A stretch of 64,000 nucleotides of DNA, from assembly GCF_016834655.1 (NCBI RefSeq), contig NZ_JAENHP010000024.1:62001-126000 (forward strand), read 5' to 3'. Positions 29,480 through 40,742 of the stretch are shown piece by piece; the stretch's first letter is position 1, and the number at the start of each line of letters is the position of its first letter. This stretch comes from Paractinoplanes ovalisporus. GTDB taxonomy: Bacteria; Actinomycetota; Actinomycetes; Mycobacteriales; Micromonosporaceae. A program made the position numbers and the translations under genes. The notes under the pieces are model-generated. The model saw nothing but the letters and a program-made list of their open reading frames with translations, was not told the DNA's origin and ran no database searches.

Positions 29480-29938
29480 TCAGCGGGGCAGGTGAGCGGC
29501 TTCCGCCTCGTGCCGCGCGTCGTCCGAGCTGCCGGTCTTGGCATACAGCCCGGCCGTCAGCACGATCAGCCCGACCACGGTCAGCACGACCACGTTGACC
29601 ATCGAGAAGTTGAAGACGTTGGCGTCGGTCTGGATCACGGCCATCACGACCATGGCCCAGGCCGGGATCCCCCAGCCGAGCACGAGCGCGACCTGGTGGT
29701 AGAGGTTGCGGCCGACGACCACCGCGGCCAGCAGCACCAGCCCCACGAGCAGGCTGATCCAGGCCGTGGCCGGATTCGTGCGCAGCCCCAGCACCCAGTC
29801 GGCGCCGCGGTGAAAGAACGGCTCCCCCGCCGTCACGCCGAGGCCGATGGCGCCGAACAGCGTCACATAGACCGCGGCGAGGAAGGCGAGGAAGCGGTAG
29901 AGGGGACGCAGAGGGTGGTTGAGGGGGTAGTGCGCCAT
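29480..29938 (-). CDS. DUF4383-like four-helix membrane protein (copy 1)
   Basis: 152-aa membrane protein starting MAHYPLNHPLRPLYRFLAFL, with four helices and a short cytoplasmic tail (TGSSDDARHEAEAAHLPR). It is paralogous to the gene directly upstream, sharing NHPLRPLYR, DANxFxFSM and the LxxGLYxK ending. The layout resembles DUF4383 proteins, whose function is unknown. The ATG overlaps the upstream stop (ATGA), so the two are co-translated. Confidence 0.75.
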   Translation of the reverse strand: MAHYPLNHPLRPLYRFLAFLAAVYVTLFGAIGLGVTAGEPFFHRGADWVLGLRTNPATAWISLLVGLVLLAAVVVGRNLYHQVALVLGWGIPAWAMVVMAVIQTDANVFNFSMVNVVVLTVVGLIVLTAGLYAKTGSSDDARHEAEAAHLPR

Positions 29939-30399
29939 CAGGCGGTACGGCCCTCCCGCACCTGCCGCGGCGCGCCGGCCTGCGACTGCGGGGCGACCTT
30001 GCCGTACAGGCTGGCCAGGATCAGGATCAGGCCCACCAGGTAGGTCACCACGACGGCCGACATGCTGAAGCCGAACAGGTTGGCGTCGGTGCGGTTGGTC
30101 GACAGCTCGTAGCTGCCCACGACCAGCAGCGCCCAGCCCAGGTATTTGTTGGCGGCGACGTCGATGTTGCGGCCCAGCGCGTTGGTGGCCAGCACCAGGA
30201 TGCCGACGACGAGCGCGACGATCGACCAGAGCATGTTGGTCTCCTGGCCGAGCACCCGCACGCCGGTGACGCCGGTGAAGCTCTCGCCCGAGGTCTGGAT
30301 CATCCCGATGATCCCGAACACGACCATGTAGGCGCCCGCGACCAGGGCGAGCGCGCGGTAGAGAGGCCGCAGCGGGTGGTTGACCGGGGTGTGCGCCAT
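29938..30399 (-). CDS. DUF4383-like four-helix membrane protein (copy 2)
   Basis: 153-aa paralogue of the next gene: MAHTPVNHPLRPLYRALALV, four helices, DANLFGFSMSAVVVTYLVGL, then a basic tail. The ATG at 30399 has TGGAGA 8-9 nt upstream. The two genes together look like a recent tandem duplication that has since diverged. Probably a small integral membrane pair; nothing indicates substrate or partner. Confidence 0.75.
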   Translation of the reverse strand: MAHTPVNHPLRPLYRALALVAGAYMVVFGIIGMIQTSGESFTGVTGVRVLGQETNMLWSIVALVVGILVLATNALGRNIDVAANKYLGWALLVVGSYELSTNRTDANLFGFSMSAVVVTYLVGLILILASLYGKVAPQSQAGAPRQVREGRTA

Positions 30400-30479
30400 G
30401 GTGTCCGTCTCCAAGGTCAGGTGTTGTACCCGCCGATTCTCGCGTATTGCCCCCAAGCGGCGCAGGCACACCCCCCGGA

Positions 30480-32294
<1,815 letters not shown>

Positions 32295-32301
32295 GATGGC
32301 T

Positions 32302-33249
32302 CTAGGTTACCCGCGCGCCCGGCATCGGGCCCCGGGCGGTGACCGCCTCGCGGCACACCCCGGCGGCGTTGAGCCCGGCCGCGACCTGGCCCGCGTGGGC
32401 GGCGTCGGTGGCCAGGAACACACAGGTGGGGCCGGAGCCGGAGACCAGGCCGGTGACCGCGCCCGCCTCGCTGCCGGCCTTGAGCACGTCGGCCAGCTCG
32501 GGCCGCAGCGCGAGCGCGGCCGCCTGGAGGTCGTTGCCCAGAGCGGCCGCGAGCACCTCGGGGTCGCGCTGGCGCAGCGCGGCCATCAGATCGTCGGGCC
32601 CGTCGAGGGCCTTGGGCGGCCAGGAACCGGCCCGCAGGTCGTCGAGCTTGCGATAGACCTCGGGGGTGGACAGGCCGCCATCGGCGATCGCGACCACCCA
32701 GTGCCACGTGGTGGGCCGGGCCAGGATCGGGCTGATCGCCTCGCCGTGGCCCGTGCCGAGGGCGGTGCCGCCGTGGAGCAGGAACGGGATGTCGGAGCCG
32801 AGCGTGGCGCCCACCTCGGCCAGTTCCTCGCGGGTGAGCCCGGTGCCCCACAGCAGGTCGCAGGCGATCAGGGTGGCGGCGGCGTCGGCGCTGCCCCCGG
32901 CCAGCCCGCCGGCCAGCGGGATCGACTTGCGCAGGTGCAGCCGCGCATAGGCCGGCACCCGGGCCCGCGCGGCCAGCGCCTTGGCCGCCCGCATGATCAG
33001 GTTGGTCTCGTCGAGCGCGAGCGTGCCCGTGCCCTCGCCCTCCATGGTCAGGGTGAGCGTGTCACCCGCCCGGGCAGTGAGCTCGTCGAACAGGCTGATC
33101 GCGTGATAGACGGTGTTGAGCTCGTGAAAGCCGTCGGCCCGCAACGGCCCCACACCGAGATGCAGATTGATCTTCGCGGGCACCCGGACACGCACGGGCC
33201 CGTGATGCCGGCGCGGCTCGTCGTCGTCCGGTCCCCAGGCTTCGGTCAC
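32302..33249 (-). CDS. ispE: 4-diphosphocytidyl-2-C-methyl-D-erythritol kinase
   Basis: 315-aa GHMP kinase of the MEP isoprenoid pathway. It has the substrate motif VRVPAKINLHLGVG near the N-terminus, the ATP loop SIPLAGGLAGGSADAAAT and the C-terminal GLVSGSGPTCVFL. The length is normal. Its GTG overlaps the stop of the Uma2 gene (GTGA), so translation is coupled to that gene, while rsmA lies one gene further upstream. Confidence 0.96.
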   Translation of the reverse strand: MTEAWGPDDDEPRRHHGPVRVRVPAKINLHLGVGPLRADGFHELNTVYHAISLFDELTARAGDTLTLTMEGEGTGTLALDETNLIMRAAKALAARARVPAYARLHLRKSIPLAGGLAGGSADAAATLIACDLLWGTGLTREELAEVGATLGSDIPFLLHGGTALGTGHGEAISPILARPTTWHWVVAIADGGLSTPEVYRKLDDLRAGSWPPKALDGPDDLMAALRQRDPEVLAAALGNDLQAAALALRPELADVLKAGSEAGAVTGLVSGSGPTCVFLATDAAHAGQVAAGLNAAGVCREAVTARGPMPGARVT

Positions 33250-33821
33250 GGAGTGATGTCCCCGATCGGCAACTTGATCTCGAACGGCGCGCTCAGCACC
33301 AGCTCAATATCCGAATCCGCGACCAGCTCGTATCGATCGCCGACCAGGTCATAGGCGAAGACGTGGATCGGCTCCTGCTCGACACGCCAGTAATGGCGAA
33401 TTCCGGCCGCGGCGTACTCGGCCGGTTTCTCGAGACGATCGCGCCTCTTCGTGCCGGGCGACACAACTTCGACCACGAGGACAACTTTGTGGGCCTTCGA
33501 GTAGTGCCGCTTGCCTTCGACCTCCGCATCCACCAGAAGCACATCCGGCTCGAAGGTGGTGTCCAGGCTCAGCGCAACACCGGTCGCCATGCTGGCGCGC
33601 AACCCCTCAGGGGTGCGCTGTCGCAGCCAATGCCACAGCAGGCCGACGATGTCTTGATGATCATAGGTGGGGGAAGGAACCACGATCATGACTCCGTCGC
33701 TGAGCTCGACGCGTGGAGCGTCATCGGGGAGAGCGAGCACATCTTCAACGGTGTGGTCAGCGAGACGCTGCCGGAGCGGATCGGGCGACCACATGACATG
33801 ACCGGCCGGTTCTGCGGTCAT
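33246..33821 (-). CDS. Uma2-family (DUF820) restriction-endonuclease-fold protein
   Basis: 191-aa protein of the Uma2/DUF820 family with a PD-(D/E)XK nuclease fold. The conserved core [34 protein letters not shown] and [13 protein letters not shown] includes the D...E-x-V-S...K pattern. Family members are numerous in cyanobacteria and actinomycetes; a physiological role is not established. It overlaps both the rsmA stop and the ispE start by 4 bp, so it is wedged into the rsmA-ispE pair. Confidence 0.9.
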   Translation of the reverse strand: MTAEPAGHVMWSPDPLRQRLADHTVEDVLALPDDAPRVELSDGVMIVVPSPTYDHQDIVGLLWHWLRQRTPEGLRASMATGVALSLDTTFEPDVLLVDAEVEGKRHYSKAHKVVLVVEVVSPGTKRRDRLEKPAEYAAAGIRHYWRVEQEPIHVFAYDLVGDRYELVADSDIELVLSAPFEIKLPIGDITP

Positions 33822-34705
33822 GAGTCCACCTCCTCGGGCTGCGTGTCGGACGGGCTGAGCTTACCGCCGGGAGGCGACAGTTTGGCCGCGGCCGCGATCG
33901 CCACGAACTGCTCGACGGTCAGTGACTCGCCGCGTGCCTGTGGGCTGATCCCGGCCGCCACCAGCACCTCCTCGGCCCGGGCGGCGCCACCGGCCCACCC
34001 GGCCAAGGCCGCCCGCAGGGTCTTGCGGCGCTGGGCGAAGGCCGCGTCGACCACCGCGAACACCGCCGATCGATCGATGTCACCCGGAGGAGTGCGCCGG
34101 GTGAAGGCGACCAGCCCCGAATCCACATTGGGCACCGGCCAGAAAACGGCCGGGGGCACCTTTCCGGCCGCACGGGCGTCGGCATACCAGGCCAGCTTCA
34201 CCGAAGGGACGCCGTACACCTTGGAACCGGGACCCGCGACGAGCCGATCGGCCACCTCTTTCTGCACCATGACCAGGCCCCCACGCAGGCTGGGCAGCTC
34301 GGCCAGCAGGTGCAGCACGACCGGGACGGCCACGTTGTAGGGCAGGTTGGCCACCAGCATCGTCGGCGCCGGGTCGAAGTCACCGCCCCGCACGTGCAGG
34401 GCATCCGCGTTGTGCACGGTCAGGTGAGCCGCCGTGACCGTGGCGGGCAGTGCCTCGGCCAGCCGCGGGTCGATCTCGACCGCGTGCACGTGCTTCACGG
34501 CGCCGGCCAGCCCCAGCGTGAGCGACCCCAGACCCGGCCCCACCTCGAGAGCGACGTCGTCGGGGGTGAGCCCGGCCGCGGCCACGATGCGCCGGATCGT
34601 GTTCGGGTCGTGCAGAAAGTTCTGACCGAGCTTCTTCGTGGGGGCCACACCCAGCCGGGCGGCCAGTTCCCGGATCTCCGCCGGGCCGAGAAGTGCGTCA
34701 GCCAT
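33818..34705 (-). CDS. rsmA: 16S rRNA dimethyladenosine transferase
   Basis: 295-aa KsgA/RsmA enzyme that dimethylates two adjacent adenines near the 3' end of 16S rRNA. Seen: [18 protein letters not shown], the SAM loop [14 protein letters not shown] and the catalytic NLPYN. The last 25 residues ([20 protein letters not shown]) look like an added tail. ATG 34705 gives [14 protein letters not shown]; a TTG nine bases upstream is less likely. It starts 11 bp after tatD. Confidence 0.96.
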   Translation of the reverse strand: MADALLGPAEIRELAARLGVAPTKKLGQNFLHDPNTIRRIVAAAGLTPDDVALEVGPGLGSLTLGLAGAVKHVHAVEIDPRLAEALPATVTAAHLTVHNADALHVRGGDFDPAPTMLVANLPYNVAVPVVLHLLAELPSLRGGLVMVQKEVADRLVAGPGSKVYGVPSVKLAWYADARAAGKVPPAVFWPVPNVDSGLVAFTRRTPPGDIDRSAVFAVVDAAFAQRRKTLRAALAGWAGGAARAEEVLVAAGISPQARGESLTVEQFVAIAAAAKLSPPGGKLSPSDTQPEEVDS

Positions 34706-34716
34706 GGGTTCCAAGC

Positions 34717-35625
34717 CTAGTCGGGAGCCTGATGCCAGGGACCGAAGACCCGGTCACCGTTCGCCGAGATCGCGGCGCACAGCGCGTCGACGTCATCACC
34801 CCTGGTCGCGGCCAGGGCCCGTACGGTCAGGGGGATCAGGTAGGAGGCGTTGGGGCGGCCCCGGTGCGGCATCGGGGTCAGGTAGGGCGCGTCGGTCTCC
34901 ACCATGATCTGCTCGGCCGGGGTCAGGGCGGCCGCCTCACGCAGGTTGCCGGCGCTGGCGAAGGTCACCGTTCCGGCGAAGCTGAGATGGAAGCCCCGGC
35001 GCACGCACTCGGCCGCGAATTCGGCGTCGCCGGAGAAACAGTGCATGACGACCGTTTCCGGGGCGCCCTCCTCGTCGAGCACCCGCAGCACGTCGGCGTG
35101 GGCGTCCCGATCGTGGATGATCAGCGCCTTGCCGTAGCGCTTGGCGATCGCGATGTGCCCCCGGAAGCTCGCCTCCTGGGCCGCGCGGCCCTCTTCCCCC
35201 GTACGGAAGGTGTCGAGGCCGGTCTCCCCGATCCCCCGCACCCGGGGCTCGGCCGCGAGCGCCTCGATCACGCGCAACGACTCGTCCAGGTCGGACAGCA
35301 GCGGCGCCTCGTTCGGATGCAGCGCGACCGCGGCCAGCACCGACGGGTGGCGCGCGGCCAGCTCGGCCCCCCAGCGCGACGACGGCTCGTCCACTCCGAC
35401 CTGGACGATCCGGTCGACGCCGGCCTTCGCGGCCGCGGTGATCAGGGCTTCGGCCGGGTCGGCGTCGCCCCCGGGCACACCGGCCTCCTGGACGGTCAGG
35501 TCCAGGTGGGTGTGGCTGTCGAAGACCGGCACGGCGAGCGGCTCGGGGGCGGCGGGAAACTCGCCCGCCCGGCGGCGCGCCTTCTCCCGCCGGGATTCCG
35601 AAGGTGACGTTGGCATGTGAGACAT
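34717..35625 (-). CDS. tatD: TatD-family metal-dependent hydrolase
   Basis: 302-aa TIM-barrel deoxyribonuclease of the TatD/YcfH type. The metal ligands are in [11 protein letters not shown] near residue 35, [17 protein letters not shown] and VMHCFSGD, and the C-terminus has [13 protein letters not shown] 35625 ([13 protein letters not shown]) is used; ATG 35616 is equally possible. It leads the tatD-rsmA-Uma2-ispE-ABC-F series and diverges from the unknown gene at 35718. Confidence 0.93.
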   Translation of the reverse strand: MSHMPTSPSESRREKARRRAGEFPAAPEPLAVPVFDSHTHLDLTVQEAGVPGGDADPAEALITAAAKAGVDRIVQVGVDEPSSRWGAELAARHPSVLAAVALHPNEAPLLSDLDESLRVIEALAAEPRVRGIGETGLDTFRTGEEGRAAQEASFRGHIAIAKRYGKALIIHDRDAHADVLRVLDEEGAPETVVMHCFSGDAEFAAECVRRGFHLSFAGTVTFASAGNLREAAALTPAEQIMVETDAPYLTPMPHRGRPNASYLIPLTVRALAATRGDDVDALCAAISANGDRVFGPWHQAPD

Positions 35626-35717
35626 TCTGCACTTCGACCTTGTGGCTACCGTTTGTTCACCTCGAGTCCACTGCTGTTGTCTATTTTCCGACCGTGACCG
35701 TGACGGGCGAGGACAGC

Positions 35718-36728
35718 GTGATCGAGACTGATCCGCTCGAGCCTGCGCTCTCCGCCCCGCTGCGGCGCGACCTCGGCTGGGCTCAGGTGCAGCAGATGAG
35801 CCAGTCGGCCCACTACCGCGACGACTACGTCCTGCGTCAGATCCGGGCCACGGCGGCCATCCGGCGCGGCACCCGGATGACCAAGGTGCTCTCTCCGGCC
35901 CAGGTCTCCGGGCATCTGGGCGGTTGGCTTCCGTACGGCTTCTGCTACCGCGCCTGCGACGTCGCGCACCTGACCGACCCGCGCGACCTGGCCCTTCTCG
36001 GCACCGACGGCGTGACCGACTCCGAGGTGGCCTACGCGCTGCGCTGGCGTGCGGTTGACCCGCTCGACTACGAGATCCCCGGTGGCCCGGCCCAGCCCGG
36101 CCTGGCGATGATCCAGTCACACCAGCGGATCGGCGCGATGATCCTGGGCACCGGCTTCTCGCCCAGCACCGACGACCTGATCCCGGAATACGTCACGGCC
36201 GGGTTCGCCGACCTGCCGATCCCGGCCAACTCGCAGATCGTTGCGCACGTGCCAGGCGGCGAAGAGGTGATCCTCTACACCTACCAGCCGGAGCAGAACG
36301 GCTGGCTGCGTCTGGCCGGCCCGCGCTGGCGGGGACTGCTCGAGAACCTGCCCGGCGTCAGCCCCGAGCGCGAATACGTGCCGTGCACCGCGACCGGCTC
36401 GGCGAAACTGGTCGGGCACATCAAGGACAAGGAGTACGAGGCCGTCGCCGACCCGCCGGAGGAGTTCCGCGTGCGGGCGCTGACCCGCGCGGCCCGCTAC
36501 CCGGTGTCGACCCTGAGCCGCCGCGCCGAGCAGGCCCTGTGGCGCGGGGTGCCGTGCTGGGTGCTGCAACGCGACGAGGCCTGGGCCCGCCTGCGCCTGG
36601 TCCGGCCCGACAACGACTCGCTCGCGGCCACCGGCGCGCGCTGTTACGAGCGCGGCGTCTACGAGTCCTGGGCCCCGGTCGGCGAGCTCCTCGACCATCA
36701 CATCGCCGACATCCCGTACGTCCTCTGA
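35718..36728 (+). CDS. Hypothetical protein, unknown family
   Basis: About 336 aa, soluble, with no signal peptide. Visible pieces are LSAPLRRDLGWAQVQQMSQS, GGWLPYGFCYRACDVAHLTD, IAHVPGGEEVILYTYQPEQN and VPCWVLQRDEAWARLRLVRP. It is mixed alpha/beta with scattered Cys and Trp and could bind a ligand or nucleotide, but no catalytic pattern stands out. GTG 35718 is chosen because GAGGAC lies 6 nt upstream; in-frame GTGs at 35694 and 35700 are alternatives. It converges with a second unknown gene 3 bp away. I do not recognise it. Confidence 0.6.
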   Translation: MIETDPLEPALSAPLRRDLGWAQVQQMSQSAHYRDDYVLRQIRATAAIRRGTRMTKVLSPAQVSGHLGGWLPYGFCYRACDVAHLTDPRDLALLGTDGVTDSEVAYALRWRAVDPLDYEIPGGPAQPGLAMIQSHQRIGAMILGTGFSPSTDDLIPEYVTAGFADLPIPANSQIVAHVPGGEEVILYTYQPEQNGWLRLAGPRWRGLLENLPGVSPEREYVPCTATGSAKLVGHIKDKEYEAVADPPEEFRVRALTRAARYPVSTLSRRAEQALWRGVPCWVLQRDEAWARLRLVRPDNDSLAATGARCYERGVYESWAPVGELLDHHIADIPYVL

Positions 36729-36731
36729 CCG

Positions 36732-37307
36732 TCAGCGACCGCGGGTGAGCACGTAGAGGCCGTCCTCGCCGCGATGGAAGTCCTCGCGCCAGTGCCCGGG
36801 GACGCTCTCCTCGAACAGCTGCGCCGACAGCACGAGCAGGTCGGGCACAGGTCCGAGCGCTACCGGCCCGTACCGCATGAACCTCTCCCAGTCGTACTCG
36901 GGCGGGTTCCGGGAATTGTCGAGGACCAGTCCGACCGTCTCGTCGGGCCGCGCGCGGATCCGCCGACGGAGAACGCCGGTAAGCCGCTCCCGCAGATCCA
37001 TCGGCTGACCGTCGAGGTAGTAGATCTGGGTCTCGCCCTCGATCGCATTCGCCTCGAACAGCGAGAGCAGGCCGCCCGCGCCGTCCCACCAGGTGATGTG
37101 GAGCGGGGCGATCGCCAGCTCGATCAGCCGGGCGACCTCGTCGACCGCCATCGGGACATGGTCGCCCTCGACGTTCAGCAGAACGGCTGTCCCGTGTGCC
37201 TTGTGGACGATCGACACACCGGCCGACTCCAGATCCTCGACCAGCGCCAGGAACTCCTCGGCGCTGGTGCGGGACGACCGGAACCAGGACACGAACGCGT
37301 CGGACAT
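36732..37307 (-). CDS. Hypothetical protein, unknown family
   Basis: 191-aa soluble protein (MSDAFVSWFRSSRTSAEEFL, ITWWDGAGGLLSLFEANAIE, IYYLDGQPMDL, YDWERFMRYGPVALGPVPDL). ATG 37307 follows an AGAGGAGA ribosome site. Sequence composition is ordinary and the frame is well supported. It converges with the gene ending at 36728. The E/D and W-rich core has no catalytic signature I know. The PKD protein gene lies 72 bp upstream on the same strand. Confidence 0.65.
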   Translation of the reverse strand: MSDAFVSWFRSSRTSAEEFLALVEDLESAGVSIVHKAHGTAVLLNVEGDHVPMAVDEVARLIELAIAPLHITWWDGAGGLLSLFEANAIEGETQIYYLDGQPMDLRERLTGVLRRRIRARPDETVGLVLDNSRNPPEYDWERFMRYGPVALGPVPDLLVLSAQLFEESVPGHWREDFHRGEDGLYVLTRGR

Positions 37308-37379
37308 GCATCTCCTCTTGGAACGCACAAGCCGGCGCCACCCTCCTCGGGTGACGCCGGCTTGACGTGCGGTGTCAGA

Positions 37380-38609
37380 TCAGCTGATCGGCCGCGCGTA
37401 CGGCTGGAAGTTGTCGAGGTTCTGAGCCCAGTCCGCGGCACCGAAGCCGATGCCGATGATGCCCTTGGGGGTGTTCTTCAGGGGCAGCGAGAACTTGCCC
37501 TTGGAGATGGTCACCCGGCGGTCGCAGGAGGCGGGCGTGGTCGTGTCGGCGTTGGCCCACGACTTGCCGGTCCAGCAGACGAAGTGGCCGTTGTTCTTCA
37601 GCACGATGATGCCGGCGTACATCTCCTTGATGCCGGAGCCCTTGTCGGTCGCCGTGCCCTTGATCGCCTTCCACGACGAGGCCTTGCTCGCCTTGGACGG
37701 AACGGTCAGCTTGAGCACCGGACGCCAGGAGTCCTTCTTCAGCGTCACCTTGCCCACCGTGATGGCGGTGGCGGCACCGTACTTGTTGTAGACGGTTGCC
37801 TTCAGCGTCTTCGCGCCCGCCGGAACGGACTTGCCGTTGGCCGGAAGCGAGTAGTAGTAACGCGTGATCTTCTGCTTCTTGGGCGACATGGCCGTGGCCC
37901 GGGTGTCACCCCACGCCACCGTGACCTTCGTGGCGCCGGCCGGGACCTGAGTCATCTCCCAGACGAACTTCTCGCCGTGCCAGACCGACGACTTGTTCAG
38001 CTTGTACTTGAGAACCGGGTTGGCCACGGTCGGGCCGACCGACTTGGCGACCTTCTTGTTGCCGGCCTCGTCGGTCACCGTCAGCGTGATCGGCTTCTTG
38101 CCGGACGACTTGTACGTGTGCGAGACGTTCTTCGCGGTCCAGTGCAGGGTCTGCGTCTGGCCGTCGCCCCAGGTGACCACGCGAGTGATCTTCTCGGGCC
38201 GGCTGACGTTGTCGGCGACGCCGACCACGGTGATCGTGACGGTCTGGCCGGTGAAGATCGACCACCGGTTCAGGCTGAACGCACCCGAGGGCGGGGTCTT
38301 GTCCGTGGCCGGCGGCGGCGTGGTGACCGGCGGCGTCACCGGAGGGGTGGTGACGGGCGGCGTCACCGGCGGCGTGGTGACCGGCGGCGTCGTGTCGGGA
38401 GTCGACGGCGGCGTCACCGGAGGGGTGGTGGGCGGCGTCGTGTCGGGAGTCGACGGCGGCGTCGCCGGAGGCGTGGTGGGCGGCGCGGGCGACTCCGTCG
38501 CGTCGGGCAGCGGCGGCGGCTCAGCCAGCGCCGGCGCGACGAACAGGCCGCTGGCCAGGGCGCCGCTGATCACGGCCGCGAGCAGCGGGCGCGAGAGGCG
38601 AGTGTTCAA
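37380..38609 (-). CDS. Secreted protein with Thr-Pro linker and PKD-like domain
   Basis: 409-aa exported protein. The signal is LNTRLSRPLLAAVISGALAS with cleavage near APALA. A roughly 80-residue extended linker follows, rich in TPP and TPPVTPP, encoded by repeated DNA. Ig/PKD-like segments come next (FSLNRWSIFTGQTVTITVVG; RVVTWGDGQTQTLHW, carrying the PKD W-G-D-G pattern), then a second WGDTRATA module and a C-terminal domain with two cysteines. TTG 38609 is chosen because GAAGGAGC lies 7 nt upstream. Probably a wall-associated binding or structural protein. Confidence 0.75.
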   Translation of the reverse strand: MNTRLSRPLLAAVISGALASGLFVAPALAEPPPLPDATESPAPPTTPPATPPSTPDTTPPTTPPVTPPSTPDTTPPVTTPPVTPPVTTPPVTPPVTTPPPATDKTPPSGAFSLNRWSIFTGQTVTITVVGVADNVSRPEKITRVVTWGDGQTQTLHWTAKNVSHTYKSSGKKPITLTVTDEAGNKKVAKSVGPTVANPVLKYKLNKSSVWHGEKFVWEMTQVPAGATKVTVAWGDTRATAMSPKKQKITRYYYSLPANGKSVPAGAKTLKATVYNKYGAATAITVGKVTLKKDSWRPVLKLTVPSKASKASSWKAIKGTATDKGSGIKEMYAGIIVLKNNGHFVCWTGKSWANADTTTPASCDRRVTISKGKFSLPLKNTPKGIIGIGFGAADWAQNLDNFQPYARPIS

Positions 38610-38719
38610 GGAACTGCTCCTTCGAGGGGGTAAAACCTCACGAAGGGGGCACAACTGACCCGGCTTCGACAGAACGAAGCCGTATCGATGTAACGCTGGT
38701 GTTCCCCCGTGGAGCGCGA

Positions 38720-38752
38720 ACGCTACCGGATTGATCTCACGTCGATCAATCC
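38720..38752 (-). promoter_or_regulatory. Promoter with overlapping dyad for the PKD protein
   Basis: On the minus strand TTGATC (38749-38744) and TAGCGT (38725-38720) are 18 bp apart. The inverted repeat GGATTGATC/GATCAATCC (38728-38736, 38744-38752) overlaps both the -35 and the spacer, a suitable repressor site. Confidence 0.5.
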
Positions 38753-38760
38753 TATAAATG

Positions 38761-38801
38761 GACGAGGCTCATTGGCACCGTTAGTGCCAATGAGCCTCGT
38801 C
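38761..38801 (-). terminator. Strong terminator after metG
   Basis: An 18-bp perfect stem (GACGAGGCTCATTGGCAC with its complement) around a 5-nt loop, 12 bp beyond the metG stop. It is followed on the minus strand by CATTTATAGG. It separates metG from the promoter of the PKD protein gene. Confidence 0.9.
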
Positions 38802-38813
38802 GATGGAATGAGA

Positions 38814-40610
38814 TCAGCCTGCTAGACGAGCCAACTCCTCCTCGATCACCGAGGGCTCGAGCTTGCGGAAGACCGGTTTCGGCGCCGCCAGCGGCGTTCC
38901 TGTGACCAACGGCACTGACTCCCAGCGGGCGCCAACCGTGTAGTCACCCGTGAGCACCGGGTAGCCGGGGCCGCCGTCAAGGTCGTCGACCTCTTCGATG
39001 CGCGGCATCGGCGCGTGCACACCCTCACCGCCGAGCAGCTCGAACACCTTCTGCGCGGAGTGCGGCAGGAACGGCGTCAGCAGCGTGTTGGCGTCGCTGA
39101 CGACCTGGAGCGCCACGGCGAGGACGGTGCCCTGGCGGGGCTTCTCCTCTTCGCTCTTGAGCTTCCAGGGGGCCTGCTCGGACAGGTATTTGTTGGCCTC
39201 GGCGACGACCTTCATCGCCTCGCCGATCGCCGCCTTCTGCCGGTGCTTGCCGATCAGTTCGCCGACCGTGGCGAAACCGGCCTTCGCGACCGCCAGCAAC
39301 GCCTCGTCCTCGGGGGTCAGGTCGACCGCCTCGGGAATGGCGCCGAAGTTCTTGGCGGCCATCGAGATCGAGCGGTTGACCAGGTTGCCCCAGCCCGCCA
39401 CCAGCTCGTCGTTGTTGCGCCGCACGAACTCGGCCCAGGTGAAGTCGGTGTCGTTGGACTCCGGACCGGCGACCGCGATGAAGTAGCGCAGGGCATCGGC
39501 GTCGTAGCGCTCCAGGAAGTCGCGCACATAGATGACGACCCGCCGCGACGACGAGAACTTCTTGCCCTCCATCGTCAGGAACTCGCTCGAGACCACCTCG
39601 GTCGGCAGGTTGAGCCGGCCCAGCTCGCCCGGCTCGCCGCCCTTGTCACCCTCGCCGGAATAGCCGAGCAGCAGCGCCGGCCAGATCACCGAGTGGAAGA
39701 CGATGTTGTCCTTGCCCATGAAGTAGTAGCCCAGGGCGTCCTTGCCTTGGGCGTCGGCCGACCACCACTGGCGCCAGGCCTCGGGGTCGCCCGAGCGACG
39801 GGCCCACTCGATCGAGGCCGAGAGGTAGCCGATCACGGCGTCGAACCAGACGTAGATGCGCTTGTCGTTGCGGTCACGCCAGCCGTCGAGCGGGATCGGC
39901 ACGCCCCACTCGAGGTCGCGGGTGATGGCCCGGGGCTGCAGGTCGTCGAGCAGGTTGCGCGAGAACTTCAGGACGTTGGGCCGCCAGTTCTCCCGCTGGT
40001 CGAGCCAGTTGCCGATGGCCTCGGCGAAGGCGGGCAGGTCGAGGAAGAAGTGTTCGGTCTCGACGAACTCCGGCGTCTCCCCATTGATCTTGGAGCGCGG
40101 GTTGATGAGCTGCTCGGGGTCGAGCTGATTGCCGCAGTTGTCGCACTGGTCGCCCCGCGCGCTGTCGTAACCACAGATCGGGCAGGTGCCCTCGATGTAG
40201 CGGTCGGGCAGGGTGCGCCCGGTCGACGGCGACCGCGCGCCCAGCGTCGTGCGCTTGACGATGTAACCGTTGCGCTCGAGCGCAGTGAACAGCTCCTGCA
40301 CCACCGCGTAGTGGTTGCGCGTGGTGGTGCGGGTGAACAGGTCGTAGGACAGGCCGAGCCCGTGCAGGTCCTCGACGATGACACGGTTGTACCGATCGGC
40401 CAGCTCGCGGGCGGTCACGCCCTCGGCGTCGGCCTGCACCTGGATCGGCGTGCCGTGCTCGTCCGTCCCCGAGACCATGAGCACGTCGTGGCCGGCCATG
40501 CGCATGTACCGGCTGAAAACGTCGGAGGGCACCCCGAAGCCGGAGACATGACCGATGTGGCGCGGGCCGTTGGCATAGGGCCAGGCAACCGCGGCGAGAA
40601 CGTGACTCAT
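38814..40610 (-). CDS. metG: Methionyl-tRNA synthetase
   Basis: 598-aa class I synthetase. HIGH occurs as RHIGHVSG (residues 17-24). The zinc knuckle is [18 protein letters not shown], with four cysteines in the C-x2-C pattern. The KMSKS loop appears as KFSSSR, a variant common in actinobacteria. There is no C-terminal dimerisation domain of the EMAP type. ATG 40610 ([15 protein letters not shown]) starts directly at the catalytic fold. It is terminated by the strong hairpin at 38761-38801. Confidence 0.97.
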   Translation of the reverse strand: MSHVLAAVAWPYANGPRHIGHVSGFGVPSDVFSRYMRMAGHDVLMVSGTDEHGTPIQVQADAEGVTARELADRYNRVIVEDLHGLGLSYDLFTRTTTRNHYAVVQELFTALERNGYIVKRTTLGARSPSTGRTLPDRYIEGTCPICGYDSARGDQCDNCGNQLDPEQLINPRSKINGETPEFVETEHFFLDLPAFAEAIGNWLDQRENWRPNVLKFSRNLLDDLQPRAITRDLEWGVPIPLDGWRDRNDKRIYVWFDAVIGYLSASIEWARRSGDPEAWRQWWSADAQGKDALGYYFMGKDNIVFHSVIWPALLLGYSGEGDKGGEPGELGRLNLPTEVVSSEFLTMEGKKFSSSRRVVIYVRDFLERYDADALRYFIAVAGPESNDTDFTWAEFVRRNNDELVAGWGNLVNRSISMAAKNFGAIPEAVDLTPEDEALLAVAKAGFATVGELIGKHRQKAAIGEAMKVVAEANKYLSEQAPWKLKSEEEKPRQGTVLAVALQVVSDANTLLTPFLPHSAQKVFELLGGEGVHAPMPRIEEVDDLDGGPGYPVLTGDYTVGARWESVPLVTGTPLAAPKPVFRKLEPSVIEEELARLAG

Positions 40611-40742
40611 GAGGTACAAGCGTAGTGAGCGGCCGGGGCGGCTCGCGAACGGATTCGCTCAGGCTCCCGCGAGATACGCATTTATCACGACACGCCCGAT
40701 TCTAAACGTGATCACCGCTCGGCCGCGTAGTCCAATGGACCG

